Assembly: GCA_009823505.1 (NCBI GenBank) | Contig: VZQC01013859.1 | Coordinates: 729,245-793,244 of the forward strand | Length of the DNA stretch: 64,000 bases | Reading direction: 5' to 3' | From: Rhizomys pruinosus | Lineage: Eukaryota > Chordata > Mammalia > Rodentia > Spalacidae | Shown: one piece after another, positions 35,465-45,933 of the stretch | How the letters are laid out: the number at the start of each line of letters is the position of its first letter | Position numbering within the stretch: the stretch's first letter is position 1 | Notes under the pieces: model-generated | Told to the model about the DNA's origin: nothing | Seen by the model: only the letters and a program-made list of their open reading frames with translations | Database searches by the model: none | Program-made: the position numbers and the translations under genes

Positions 35465-35905
35465 ATCTACAAAGTTCATGATGTGATCTTTTTTTTTTTT
35501 TACTGCTGTATAAAATTTCCATTGTTTAGATGTACCATGTTTTCTTTATCCACTCTCAAAATGGTAAACTTCAGCATCAAAAAAAATTCCAAAAAGACTG
35601 AGAAAAAGATGAAAGACATCTATGGCAGGATGCAGGAGCTCTGACTGGGAGGGGGCAAAGAAGAGTAATTAGGTCTAAATTTGATTAAGAAATGTAGTGG
35701 TGGCGCACGCCTTTAATCCTAGCACTTGGGAGGTAGAGGCAGGCTGATCTTTGTGAGTTTAAGGCCAGCCTGGACTACAAAGTGAGTTCCAGGACAGCTG
35801 GGGCTACAGGAAAACCCTGTCTCGAAAAGACCAAAAAACAAAACAAAACAAAAGAACTGTATGAAATAATGAAACGTACAAAACTTCAATAAAAATCCAT
35901 TTAAA
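35465..35905 (+). mobile_element. L1 3' end with inverted 5' piece, interrupted by B1
   Basis: 35,465-35,556 is antisense L1 ORF2 (AAAGTTCATGATGTGATC, TTTAGATGTACCATG). 35,576-35,694 is sense L1 3' UTR (AAAAGACTGAGAAAAAGATG), resuming after the B1 at about 35,856 and ending CTTCAATAAAAAT. Opposite orientations within one short element suggest twin priming. A target duplication could not be resolved. Confidence 0.72.
35695..35855 (+). mobile_element. B1 SINE inside the L1 3' end
   Basis: GTGGTGGCGCACGCC to CTGTCTCGAAAAGACC, with tail (AAAAC)n. The first few head bases are missing. Confidence 0.93.
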
Positions 35906-36170
35906 GAGGCTGGAGAGATGGCCTAGCGGTTAAGAACGCCAACCACTCTTAGAGAGGACCGGGGATCGATCCCCAGCACCCACATGGCGGCTGAAAACCA
36001 TCTGAAACTCCAATTCCAGGAGAACTCCAGTTCCAGGGGAATCCGAGACCCTCTTCTGACCTCTGCGGCATTGCACGACACGGGTGCACAAACCTGCATG
36101 TAGACAGTACATTCATACATATACAGAAATAAATAAAATTAAATAAAAAAATTTTAAAAATCCATTTAAA
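35891..36170 (+). mobile_element. B3-type SINE, full length, long subtype, 15-bp TSD
   Basis: AAAAATCCATTTAAA is duplicated at 35,891-35,905 and 36,156-36,170. The sense element carries the doubled AACTCCA-TTCCAGG unit and inserted at the A-rich end of the L1 fragment. Confidence 0.95.
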
Positions 36171-36199
36171 AAGATATTTAATACAACAATCTGGCAAGC

Positions 36200-36490
36200 T
36201 TTGAGTGTGAAGTGTGTGTCTCCATGGATGCCTCATTGGGATGCTGGGTCTCTTGCTGGTGTCACTGTTGGGAGATTGTGGAATGATGCAATCAACTGGG
36301 CTGGCCAGCAGGGGAAATCCTCTGGAGGTTTCAGTGCTCTCCGCTTTCTGGATTGACTATTTTAGTGAGAAGCCAGCACAAAGCCACTCTGCTGTGCCTT
36401 TTCTGCCATGCGACAAAGTCAGTTATCACTCAAGTTGCTTCTGTCAAGTAGTTTTTCACCACAATGGGAAACTAAGGCAACTTGAATTCT
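36200..36490 (+). repeat. rodent dispersed repeat, family not named
   Basis: The end TTGCTTCTGTCAAGTAGTTT, CACCACAATGGGAAACTAAGG matches a widespread rodent medium-copy repeat I recognise by its terminus but cannot name. The upstream part is unique-looking. Confidence 0.45.
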
Positions 36491-36886
36491 GGTGCTTCCA
36501 AAATAATTTCCTTAGTTTATCCATGAAAGTAGGAGTATCAGCCCAGGAGAGTTAAATTGTTTGCTTAGAAATTTTCTTTAGAAAAAAAAAAAAAACTTTA
36601 GGATTTCCCAAGTCCTTATCAACTTCTTGGGATTATTAAAACCAAGGATGGTTTAAAACATCAATTCCTGTATTCTATCAGTCTGGAACAGAGAAGCCCG
36701 AAATTAAAGTGGCAGCAGAACCCTGTTCTCCCTACAAGCTCTGGGCCAGGATTTTTCCTTAACTCTGCCCTCCTTCTCAAGGCTGTGGGCCACTCTTGGT
36801 GTTTGAATCTAATCTTCTTTCCCAAGCTTTGCAGGTTAATGATGCCAGGAAGTCATAGTGCCTGTTCACAGGGGCTTTGTGGTTTA

Positions 36887-36922
<36 letters not shown>

Positions 36923-37124
36923 GTTCAACATAGAGAATAATCCTGTCCTTAGGATATGTTGATAAATCTCCAGAGTAGTCAGTCACACCCAGCTTTTCCA
37001 CAAAGTGTCAACTCTATGACATTAGAACCATTTATACTTTGTACAGTTCAAGTAGTTTTGGAGTTGAGAATATTTACTTCATCTCAGCGATTTTGAAGAC
37101 AGCGAGGTCTAAACTTCCCAGCTG
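36491..37124. other. unique intron around the GT repeat
   Basis: Nothing else recognised. Confidence 0.3.
36889..36920 (+). repeat. (GT)n microsatellite
   Basis: An uninterrupted GT run of about 32 bp. Confidence 0.95.
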
Positions 37125-37260
37125 CCTGGCCATGATGAAATGGTATTCAGGTTTCCATCCCATTTGTAAAATGGAGATATAAACCTTGTGTGAAATGTTA
37201 TGAGATGATGCATACACTCTGACATCATCCTTGGCACAAAATGGGCCATAGAAATAATCT
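37125..37260 (+). repeat. MIR SINE, 3' half
   Basis: CCCATTTGTAAAATGGAGAT, TGAGATGATGCATACACTC and TTGGCACAAAATGGGCCAT follow the MIR 3' part (TGTAAAATGGGGAT, TGCCTGGCACATAGTA). Confidence 0.62.
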
Positions 37261-38293
37261 GTCCCTTTTGCTTTCTGGTTTAGATGGGTAAACTACATTT
37301 CAAAGGGTTCACCATTTAGAAATCTTGATTCACATATATGACAGAAAAAATGGTAAGATGGAAAAATATTAGCATATTATAGTCCAAAAGGGTACTAGAT
37401 AGTTACCAAGTGTTTATAACAACTTGAAGTATACAGCATTAAACTGCCCTTTTGCGCTCTAATTGAGTTTCCACTATGAGTCATGTTTCAGGTTGCTAAA
37501 AGTAGTTCAGTGTCTAGCAGCACAAACTTGATGGTATAAATCTTAATCACCTTGAAAACCTATAATCATTTTGTACAAATGCTGTAAACAGCATTCTTTG
37601 TTCTAACTGAAATAAATGCTATAATATTGATGGATTAAACACAAATACTCTAATTTAATCTCCAATCATTAGCATCACATCTAAACTATTATCTGTGGTT
37701 TTAAATCTATAATACCAGCGAAGAAGAATTTACAGAAAGAGCAAAATGTCATTTATTAAAGGCTGTGTTTCTTTAAGAATGCATTAAGTTTTGCTATAGC
37801 AAATCTTGTCAAATAAATAGTTTTAATAGATTTTTCACTCTGCATTCCTCATAAAACTATGTATTGTTTTCAGTATTTGAACCAGTTGCTCTTTATGCTT
37901 TGAATTTATCACTCCTTTACACACTTTCCTCCAATTACACTTGCTCTTATCTCTTTCCTTATTGCATTTATTTTCACAGTACATATTTCATTATCACATG
38001 TATTCATTTTCATAATGTGATAAGATTTCAAAATAGTCTCCTTCCTTTCACAGTCACAGTTCTTTCTAACACAATTGCTTGAAGAGTTGAAATCTTGAAT
38101 AAATTTTAAATAATTTCTGATTAAAGAAAAAAAATCAAATTATAAATAAAATTCATTTAAAATCATATATGTGTACACATTTATATATCTTTACTAACAT
38201 TTCTTTATAAAGTAGGGTCACTACTAGTACACTCTGCATCTACCTAGGAATTGCTGCTTTACTTACATAGTTCAGCTGATTAAACATGATGAA
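37261..38293. other. AT-rich unique intron
   Basis: Nothing recognised. Confidence 0.3.
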
Positions 38294-40971
38294 TTAAATG
38301 AGATTATTTTATTTTTTTTTTTTAATTTAATTTTTATTGATGGTTTGTGCATTTTATACATCATTTTCCAATTCAGATCAGGCATATTTCCCTTTCCCTT
38401 CCCCCCCACCCCCACCCCATCCCAGATCATGTATTCTGCCATAACTGTCCTGCATCTTTCAGGTTTTTTTTTTTTCATTTTTTAGCTATAAGTGATAATC
38501 CATGAGTATAAGCATCCTTCGTGCAAAACCAATCTATAGACTGTTGTGCCCAAACCCCCACAGTCCCACCATTCAGTGGAGGTTGACAGGTTGTTTGTTC
38601 AATCAAGTTGATCAAATGAGTGTCCAGACTACATCGCTGTAGTTTCACCGTTCACCCCAATCGCAGCCTTTACATTCTACCACGCCCCCTCTTCCGCAGA
38701 TTGTTCCCTAGGCTTAGAAAAGGGGCACAGGTGGATGAGAAGTAAAACTGTCCTCTCTCTCTGGAGCTGTTGACTTGGATTCTGGTCAATTCTGGCTGTT
38801 TCCTTTCATGGGCTGACAGTTTGTTCAGGAGTAACCTTTCGATCCTACTAATGAAGCACAAGCAATTAGATATATAGGTATTTAAGCAGCACTAATAGTT
38901 ATGGTAGGTTACTTTGGCATAGACACATATGTTTGGATGATATGTTAATTCATGAATTACATTTTTACCCCCTGATAAATATAACAGGGTCTTACTGTGG
39001 CTTATGACATCTCCTAACCTGTAGAGGATGTAGGCTTGTGGCATCAGCCATGGGTTATTCCTCCAAGGAGAGAGCCAACAGCCAATTAGATTTGGGATAT
39101 ACAGGCACATGGCTGCCTCTGCTGCACAGTATTTCCAGGCAGGTGAAGTGTAGCTGGTGCTGATGGTGGAGTCTTGCTTGACTCAGGGAGACCCGTATTT
39201 GCTTTATTGGTTTAGTGGCCTTTGGGAACACTCTCTGGCATTCCAGAGGCCATCTGTACCCTTGCATGTGCGGTCTCAATACATCCCTCCCATGTTAACG
39301 TCAGGTCTTCGGCAGCAGGGTCTTATCGCCTCTCCTCCTGCAGGTATCCCAACTTAGGGGCAAGGAGCCCTTACCTTTTGTGGGGCCTTGGATCCCCTGG
39401 CCAACATCCCCCTGGTAGAACAATCCATTGCTGATGTCAGAGCTCCTGCATTAATATACTTTGCCTAAGTGCATAGCCCAAGGACTTTAGTATTATATTT
39501 GGTTCTGAACAGAGTATAATCCTTTTCACAGTTCTTATGTCTATTAGTCAATTAAAGAAGGCATTTTTACCGGTTTTATAAGAGATTACCTCTATAATAG
39601 TTGTCTCCAATTTACAGTTGGAAAATGACATCATCATCGTCATATTTCTCCTTGTTCTATGGGGGGGGAGGCAAGAAAGTCATATCAAAACCTTTGTTGC
39701 ACCTAGAAGGTATAAGTTTCATTAGGACTCATTATAGATAGTTGTTACATGTAGGATCCACAGAAGGGTTCGATGTTTATGGCAATCTGAGGCTTTTCTT
39801 CCTTTCAGTGTTCAGACGGGTCAACCTTTCAGTTGCCACTTTTTGGTACATCCTACTCAATGCAAAGCTGTATCTTTTCTTTCTCAGCCGTTAAGTTGGT
39901 GACATTTTGTCCTGTTGGAACAAACAAATCTCTTCCCATAGTTAGTTTTAAGATTTGAATTGCAAGGTTCTTGACTAGAAGGTTTCATGTCTGTCTGTAC
40001 CGCCCCCCCCCCTTTTTTTTTAACCCATGAGTCTCCAGAAGACAGTTGTATTATACATAACTATAGGGTGGAATCAAGGCACAGATTTCATCAAATTCAC
40101 CCATGTTGTTTTGGGTGACTATATATGATTAACTTGGGAAGCAAACTTAATTTTTGCTTTAAATCATCTTAAAGAGAATGCTACAAGGTGATACTGTACA
40201 ACAGAGAAATTATAGAGAACATTTGTATGTGCCAATCCCAAAGTTATTGCTCTAGAGATTTTGTGTAAAACAAATGTGGACAACAGCAAATTATATCTAC
40301 ATTTAACTCAGATGCATTACCGTTTTTATCAGAGTCTGTAAACCAATGTTGTTTAATATACACATATTTACTTTTACTAAGTCCTAAAACACCATGTATC
40401 CTGTAGACAGTGTCTAGGTGAAACTGAGTACTTGCTGAACTCACATCAATTAAATATGCCTTGATTGAATATACATCCGTGTCCCTCTCCCACCCATCCC
40501 CCCTTCCCAATTCACCATTTCAGTCCATTTTCTGATGCAGTCTTTCTGTTGTTGTTCTTTTACTATGCATCCCTCTCCATGAGAAATATTTATATCTGGG
40601 TTGTTGGTACTAGCATCCACATATGAGGGACACCATTTGTCGTTTGTTTTTCTGGGACTGTGTTACTTCACTTAACATAATGTCTTCCAGCTCCATCCAT
40701 TTACCTGCAAAGTTCATGATGTTGTCCCTCTTTACTGCTGCATAGAACTCCATTGTATACATGTACCACATTTTCTCTATCCACTCGTCAGTTGAGGGGC
40801 ACCTGGGCTGGTTCCAGCTTTTTGCTATTGTGAACAGAGCTGCAATAAACATAGCTGTGCATGTATCTTTGCAGTAAGTTGTGTCTTGTGGGTATATACC
40901 CAGGAGTGGTATGACTGGGTCAAATGGAAGGCTCATTTTGAGTCTTTTAAGGGTTAAATGAGATTATTTTA
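38294..40971 (-). mobile_element. L1 copy C: 5'-truncated L1 with about 2.3-kb 3' UTR, 18-bp TSD
   Basis: TTAAATGAGATTATTTTA is perfectly duplicated at 38,294-38,311 and 40,954-40,971, so the whole block is one insertion. On the minus strand it begins inside ORF2. The ORF2 C-terminus reads 40,936 to 40,610 (PFDPVIPLLGIYPQDTTYC, DTCTAMFIAALFTIAKSWNQ), ending with a stop. A 3' UTR of about 2.3 kb follows, ending in the standard L1 terminus and an A-run at 38,312. The 3' UTR of copy B is only about 0.39 kb, so copy C carries roughly 1.9 kb extra. The segment at 38,690-38,720 (TCTGCGGAAGAGGGGG) recalls long 3' UTRs of Lx-class rodent L1s, from memory. It lacks reverse transcriptase and is not coding-competent. 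Confidence 0.9.
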
Positions 40972-41503
40972 AACTACCACCTATATCCATTTCAAGATTG
41001 TTTGTAGAGGGAACTATGACTCACTTTCCCCATTACAACAAAGAAATTATACAAATGTATCTTTATGGCCTCCAGTAACAAATGATGACTGTTTGATAGA
41101 CAAATGTGACTGCCCTTAAGTACTCTTTTTTCCAGGAGCATGTTAAGCAAAATAACTTATCTGGGGATGAGATTGTATGAGTCCATCTATTAAAAGCATT
41201 TTGTTTTAATTAATGGTTTAAGTTAGAATGAGTTATGTCATTTTTGTGCATATGGGCCACTATGCTTGGTTCTTATTTGTGTCCCTCTCCTGATACCAAT
41301 CTTCATCTCCCTTGTAACCTCTCTTGCTGGTCACTTTTCTTTCCCAAATAGACCTCTCCTTCTTGCTTGTGCCACATGAATTTCATCACCATCTCTGTCT
41401 TCCCTCTGTCTTGCACCCTTAATATTTCTTTCTTCCTTCTCATGCTCTCCTTTTTGTTTTCATCTCTCTGTCCCTCTGTCCCCCATCTGTCTCTCTTGCT
41501 TTT

Positions 41504-41569
<66 letters not shown>

Positions 41570-42579
41570 CTTCTCTCATTAAACCAGGTCACATGGAAGC
41601 AGCATCTAGTCTACCATCTCATCCAGAACATTTTGAGAGATACCACAGTTTGAAGCTGAAACCAAATGGATTAGAATAAGAACCCCAACACATTCAAAAT
41701 AGATTAGAAAAATATGATTCATTTATTTTGCGGAAAAAGAAAATGTCCTGGCAATAAAGAAGAAAAGAAAAAGTTCCTTTGCCTAGATATTTTCTGTCCC
41801 CCATGCCAGTTGTTTAGCATTCTCCTGCCTTGCCTATTTAAATGTTCACAAAATGGGTGTTTCATATGCCTGGTGAGCTCTGGATCATCCTCGTTCTTGA
41901 ACAGTCCTGACAGCTTTAAGACTGTAATTCTAGACACAGGAGCCTGATGCTAAGAATCTGCATATGTTCTCCATTATTTCCTCCAGAAGAAAACAATACT
42001 TGGGTAAGATTACACTCTAATGGAATCCATTTTCACTAAATAGGTACATTTAGTCAGTTGTAATTTGGTAGACCATAAAAGAGAAAAATAAGAAGCAATT
42101 TAAAATGAGAAAAGGAAGTGCAAGCTTATTAAAGCACTTTGGAGTAACTGATTACAAGTACAATCAAAATTGTAGGTCTGAGTATTTTTCAGTACACCTG
42201 AAGTCTTGAAGATTATTAAGAAGAAAACTTTGCTCTGGGTTATCACAAACTGTATTATTATGTTCTGTCTATGTGTTCCTGCCCCAGTACTTTTCTTCGA
42301 TGAAATTGCAAGGAAGTTGTTGAGTTGAAAAGGTAAAAGAAGAGTTGCACTCTGAGGAAATTTAGAAATACATCTCCTAGGTACCCATAGAGCTAGTTGG
42401 CTCTAAATTATTTTGTTGACATTCGTGTTGATTTCCTTATCTTAGAAGGGTTTTAATCTATAGGCATATAGTTGATGCAGGAATACATATGATCTATATG
42501 TTATATACACACATTGATTGTGGGGGAGGGAACTTGGTAGATAAAAACATTTGCCAGGATAAACAATAATTGAACTATA
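40972..42579. other. unique intron with CT microsatellite
   Basis: (CT)n at 41,505-41,577. No exon or interspersed repeat is recognised. Short open frames here look like chance. Confidence 0.35.
41505..41577 (+). repeat. (CT)n microsatellite
   Basis: A CT dinucleotide run of about 70 bp inside a longer pyrimidine-rich tract that starts near 41,280. Confidence 0.95.
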
Positions 42580-42782
42580 AAAATTTATTTTATGTATATG
42601 AGTGTATTGCCTGCATGTGGGTAGGTGCACCTGTGTCATGAAATGCCCATGAAGTCAGAAGAGGGCATTGAATTCCCCATTGAGTTATAGTTGTTAGCCA
42701 CCATGAGGGTGCTGGGAATCAAACCCAGTTCCTGTGCAAGAGCAGCCAGTTCTATTAACTGCTGAGCCATCTCTCCAGCACC
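42580..42782 (-). mobile_element. B2/B3-type SINE, diverged
   Basis: Antisense TTTATTTTATGTATATGAGTG, split by variation, then GTCAGAAGAGGGCATTG and CTGAGCCATCTCTCCAGCACC. Confidence 0.9.
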
Positions 42783-42943
42783 AACAACTGAACTTTTTAA
42801 CTAGCAAAGAATTTCTAGCAATATTTAAAGGGCTGATATAAAGCAACTACTCATTCATTCACTAACTCATAGACTAAAGAATTATCAAGATACTGCTATA
42901 TTTAGGGTACTGTGACAGCTCATCAGTTAATTTATGGGTATGA

Positions 42944-43231
42944 CTAGAATAGTTATTCTTTGTTATTTTAAATTTTTTTAATTTTATTTATTTTTGTATG
43001 TGTATGAGTGTACTGTCTGCATGTAGGTCTGTGCACACGTGTCGTGCAATGCCGCAGAGGTCAGAAGAGGGTCTCGGATTCTCCTGGAACTGGAGTTCTC
43101 CTGGAATTTGAGTTACAGATGGTTCTTAGCCGCCATGTGGGTGCTGGGGATCGAACCCAGGTCCTCTGCAAGAGCAGTCAGTGCTCTTAACTGCTAGGTG
43201 ATCTCTCTAGCCTCTAGAATAGTTATTCTTT
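42944..43231 (-). mobile_element. B3-type SINE, full length, long subtype, 18-bp TSD
   Basis: CTAGAATAGTTATTCTTT is perfectly duplicated at 42,944-42,961 and 43,214-43,231. The antisense element has the doubled unit and a B-box nearly intact (GATCGAACCCAGG). Confidence 0.96.
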
Positions 43232-44072
43232 ATAACTATAACTGTGATCAATGGGTGGGCATTATAGAAATCCAAGCCTGAATTTTCCAGGCTGTAAAAA
43301 TGTGCAAAAATCACACATTTTATAAAAACAAATGAGCTGTTTTGATTCATGGTCATCACCAGGTATGTGGTATAAAGTTCTCACTTCCACTCATTTTAAT
43401 GATTATTTTCAATAAGTTACTTTTAACATATAAAACCCAGGTTATATTCCTGGCACAACTACCTGAGAATGCCAACCTCATGCAGCTTTTATCCTCCTGT
43501 TACTTTTGAGACAAGAAAACTGGTCACCAGAGGAACTGTGGAAGTCATTTCTATCTCATGACCTTGTAATTTTGTACATGGGCTAATAGCCAGATCTCAC
43601 TGTTTCTTTGATCTCTTAGGGCTGAGAGTAGTTGTGGTCTTCAAGACCTGTCAAACTGAAAATCTATGTAATTTCATAGAGTTGGCCATATAACTATAGG
43701 ATCAAAGGGATTTCACACAGAAACCTTTCCTCATAGTGTGCTAACCTCACAGTTTGCTGTCTACTGGGCTTATTTGGTTACTCTTGGAAAGAGAGTAGAA
43801 CCTGATCAGAAGGCTGGAAATAAGAAGTCCCCCCCCCCCAAAAAAAAGAAGTCTCCCAACCTTTACTCCCCACTTTGTGCTGTATATTCTATGCATGCTT
43901 CCATAAATTGGACTTTGTAGTATTTTAAAACTTTGGGTTACACATATTGTAAGTAAAAAGCAGTGTACGACTCTTAAGATCCAAAACAACAAATAGATCT
44001 TGTCAATGCACAATGTCTTTGATTTTCATGTCAAATAAAAGACTTCTGAAATAAATTTAAATTTTTAAAAAT
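43232..44072. other. unique intron
   Basis: Nothing recognised apart from a C/A homopolymer patch near 43,830. Confidence 0.3.
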
Positions 44073-44265
44073 TGGGGGACCAGAGAGATGGCACAGAGGT
44101 TAAGAGTGAGTATTGCTCTTGCAGAGGACCTAAGTTCAAGTCCCAGCACTCAGGTCCGGTAGTGCACAGCTGTGTGTAACCCAGCTCTGGGGAGATCTGA
44201 TGTCTATAGTCTCTGCACGCACCTGCACTCCCCAGCACGCTGCCGCCTCACCTGCATATTTGAAA
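44073..44265 (+). mobile_element. B2/B3-type SINE, old
   Basis: ACCAGAGAGATGGCACAGAGG, TTAAGAGTGAGTATTGCTC and AGTTCAAGTCCCAGCACTC are present; the 3' half is poorly conserved. Confidence 0.75.
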
Positions 44266-44308
44266 GCAAATGTTCTTGTTAAGATTTTTTTTTACCTTTT
44301 AAGATTTT

Positions 44309-44441
44309 TCAGCTGGGAGTGGTGGCTCATGCCTTTAATATCAGCACTTAGGAGACAGAAGCAGATGGATCTCTGTGAGACCTGATGGTTAATTCCAGGC
44401 TGACTGGACCTAGGAGGAGACCATTTTAAAAAAAAAAAAAA
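44309..44441 (+). mobile_element. B1 SINE, diverged
   Basis: AGCTGGGAGTGGTGGCTCATG, split by divergence, then CAGCACTTAGGAGACAGAAGC; the A-tail leads into the adjacent B3. Confidence 0.85.
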
Positions 44442-44444
44442 TTG

Positions 44445-44668
44445 GGGCTGGAGAGATGGCCTAGCGGTTAAGAGCACCGACTGCTCTTGCAGAGGACCCG
44501 GGTTCGATCCCCAGCACCCACAGGGCGGCTGAGAACCGTCTTTAACTCCAGTTCCAGGGGAATCTGACACCCTCCTCTGACCTCCACGGCATTGCACGAC
44601 ACTTGTGCACAGACCTACATGCAGACAGTACATTCATACACATAAATAAATAGATAAAATAAAAAAAA
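44445..44668 (+). mobile_element. B3-type SINE, full length, short subtype
   Basis: GGGGCTGGAGAGATGGCC, CGGTTAAGAGCACCGACTGC, GGGTTCGATCCCCAGCACC, a single AACTCCAGTTCCAGGGG unit, and an AAATAAATAG tail. It abuts the preceding B1 tail. Confidence 0.94.
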
Positions 44669-45699
44669 TTTAAAAAGATTTCTCATAGTCACATAATTAA
44701 GAGTCTATGGCAGCTATTCACATAGCTGATAAAATAAAACCACAGAAACAAAATATCCTTTGGTGCTTTCATGAAGAAAGAGCTATAGGGTCCTGGCTTC
44801 AATGACGGAATTCTACATGAGACTGATTTGTTTACCCAGATACATTATGAATGATTATGTGAATTTATATTGGTGAATTTATTCTTTGAATTTATGTTCT
44901 TGAAAAACAAGAGAACATCCATTGAAGCTTTAATTTGATAGCTCTAAAAAGAAGAGAAAGGCAACAAATAGGACATTGGTGAAACTTCTGAGCTGATGTT
45001 TAGATTTCAACTTATAATTCTTATATAATGGATTTCAAGCAGGAAAATGACACCATTCTCACAGTGTCTGTGTCTAAAGAGACAAGAAAAATATTAGCAA
45101 ATATACTACTATTTTAATTTTTCCTCAGCTTCCAAATAACTTGCACAAGGGAATGACATTAGAGAGACTGCTGATTCATTTTCTTTATTGAAGCAAAATT
45201 TCTTAATGCAATCTAGACTGGCCTTTAATTAGCAATCCTCCCGGGTCAGCTTCCTGAGTCATTTGACCACAGGTGTACACCTACTAATTTTAATATTGTA
45301 TCTAAACCATTAAGTTACAGAAAAATTACAAAGAAATAAATTTGATTATAGAAACAATATTTTAGGTTATAGTTTTAAGTATTATACATTGATACTATAA
45401 TCTGTGAAACTTTACTTTTCTAAAGTAATATAAAATAAAAAGCTTGGTAATAGAGTAACAGTTAATTTTACTAGAAAAATGAAGACGTGTAAGTCCTACC
45501 ATGTCTTGGAAGGTGCTGTCAGTTAGCTTCCAGGCAGCCTCGTGGGTGTTCCCAGGAGCCTGGCAGGACTTCTCTAGCAGCAGCTCTACAAGACACTCCA
45601 CACAGCACTTCAGGACTTCAGAGAGCAGCTAGAGCCAGAAACAGCCATAGCAAGTTCTCTGCACACCCACTATTTATGAAAGTCACAGTACTGAATTAT
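44669..45699. other. unique intron with ancient B1/PB1 trace
   Basis: 45,210-45,285 (GACTGGCCTTTAATTAGC, CCTCCCGGGTCAGCTTCC, ACAGGTGTACACC) resembles an old antisense PB1/Alu-like monomer. Nothing else is recognised. Confidence 0.4.
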
Positions 45700-45892
45700 A
45701 AAGGATAGTTTTGTGTTTTTTTGTTTTTTTTTTGGTCTTTTTGAGACAGGGTCTCCCTTTAGTCCCAACTGGCCTGAAGCTCACACTGTAGATCAGGCTG
45801 GCCTTGAACTCACAGAGAGATCCGCCTGCCTCTGCCTCCCAAGTGCTAGTATTAAAGGTGTGTGCCACCACCATGCCTGGCTTGAAGGATAG
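45700..45892 (-). mobile_element. B1 SINE, full length
   Basis: Antisense TTTTTGAGACAGGGTCTCCC to CACCATGCCTGGC, with a short duplication AAGGATAG on both sides. Confidence 0.92.
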
Positions 45893-45932
45893 GTTATTTT
45901 TTGTTTTTTGTTTTTTGTTTTTTTTTTTTTTT

Positions 45933-45933
45933 N
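45933..45933. other. single-N assembly join in a T-run
   Basis: A lone N ends a T/GT-rich run (45,899-45,932) just after the B1. It is a likely assembly break in low-complexity sequence. Confidence 0.8.

Noticed and set aside
40610..40936. 108-codon minus-strand frame as a gene
   Set aside because: It is the C-terminal end of L1 ORF2 within a 5'-truncated insertion, so it is not an independent gene.
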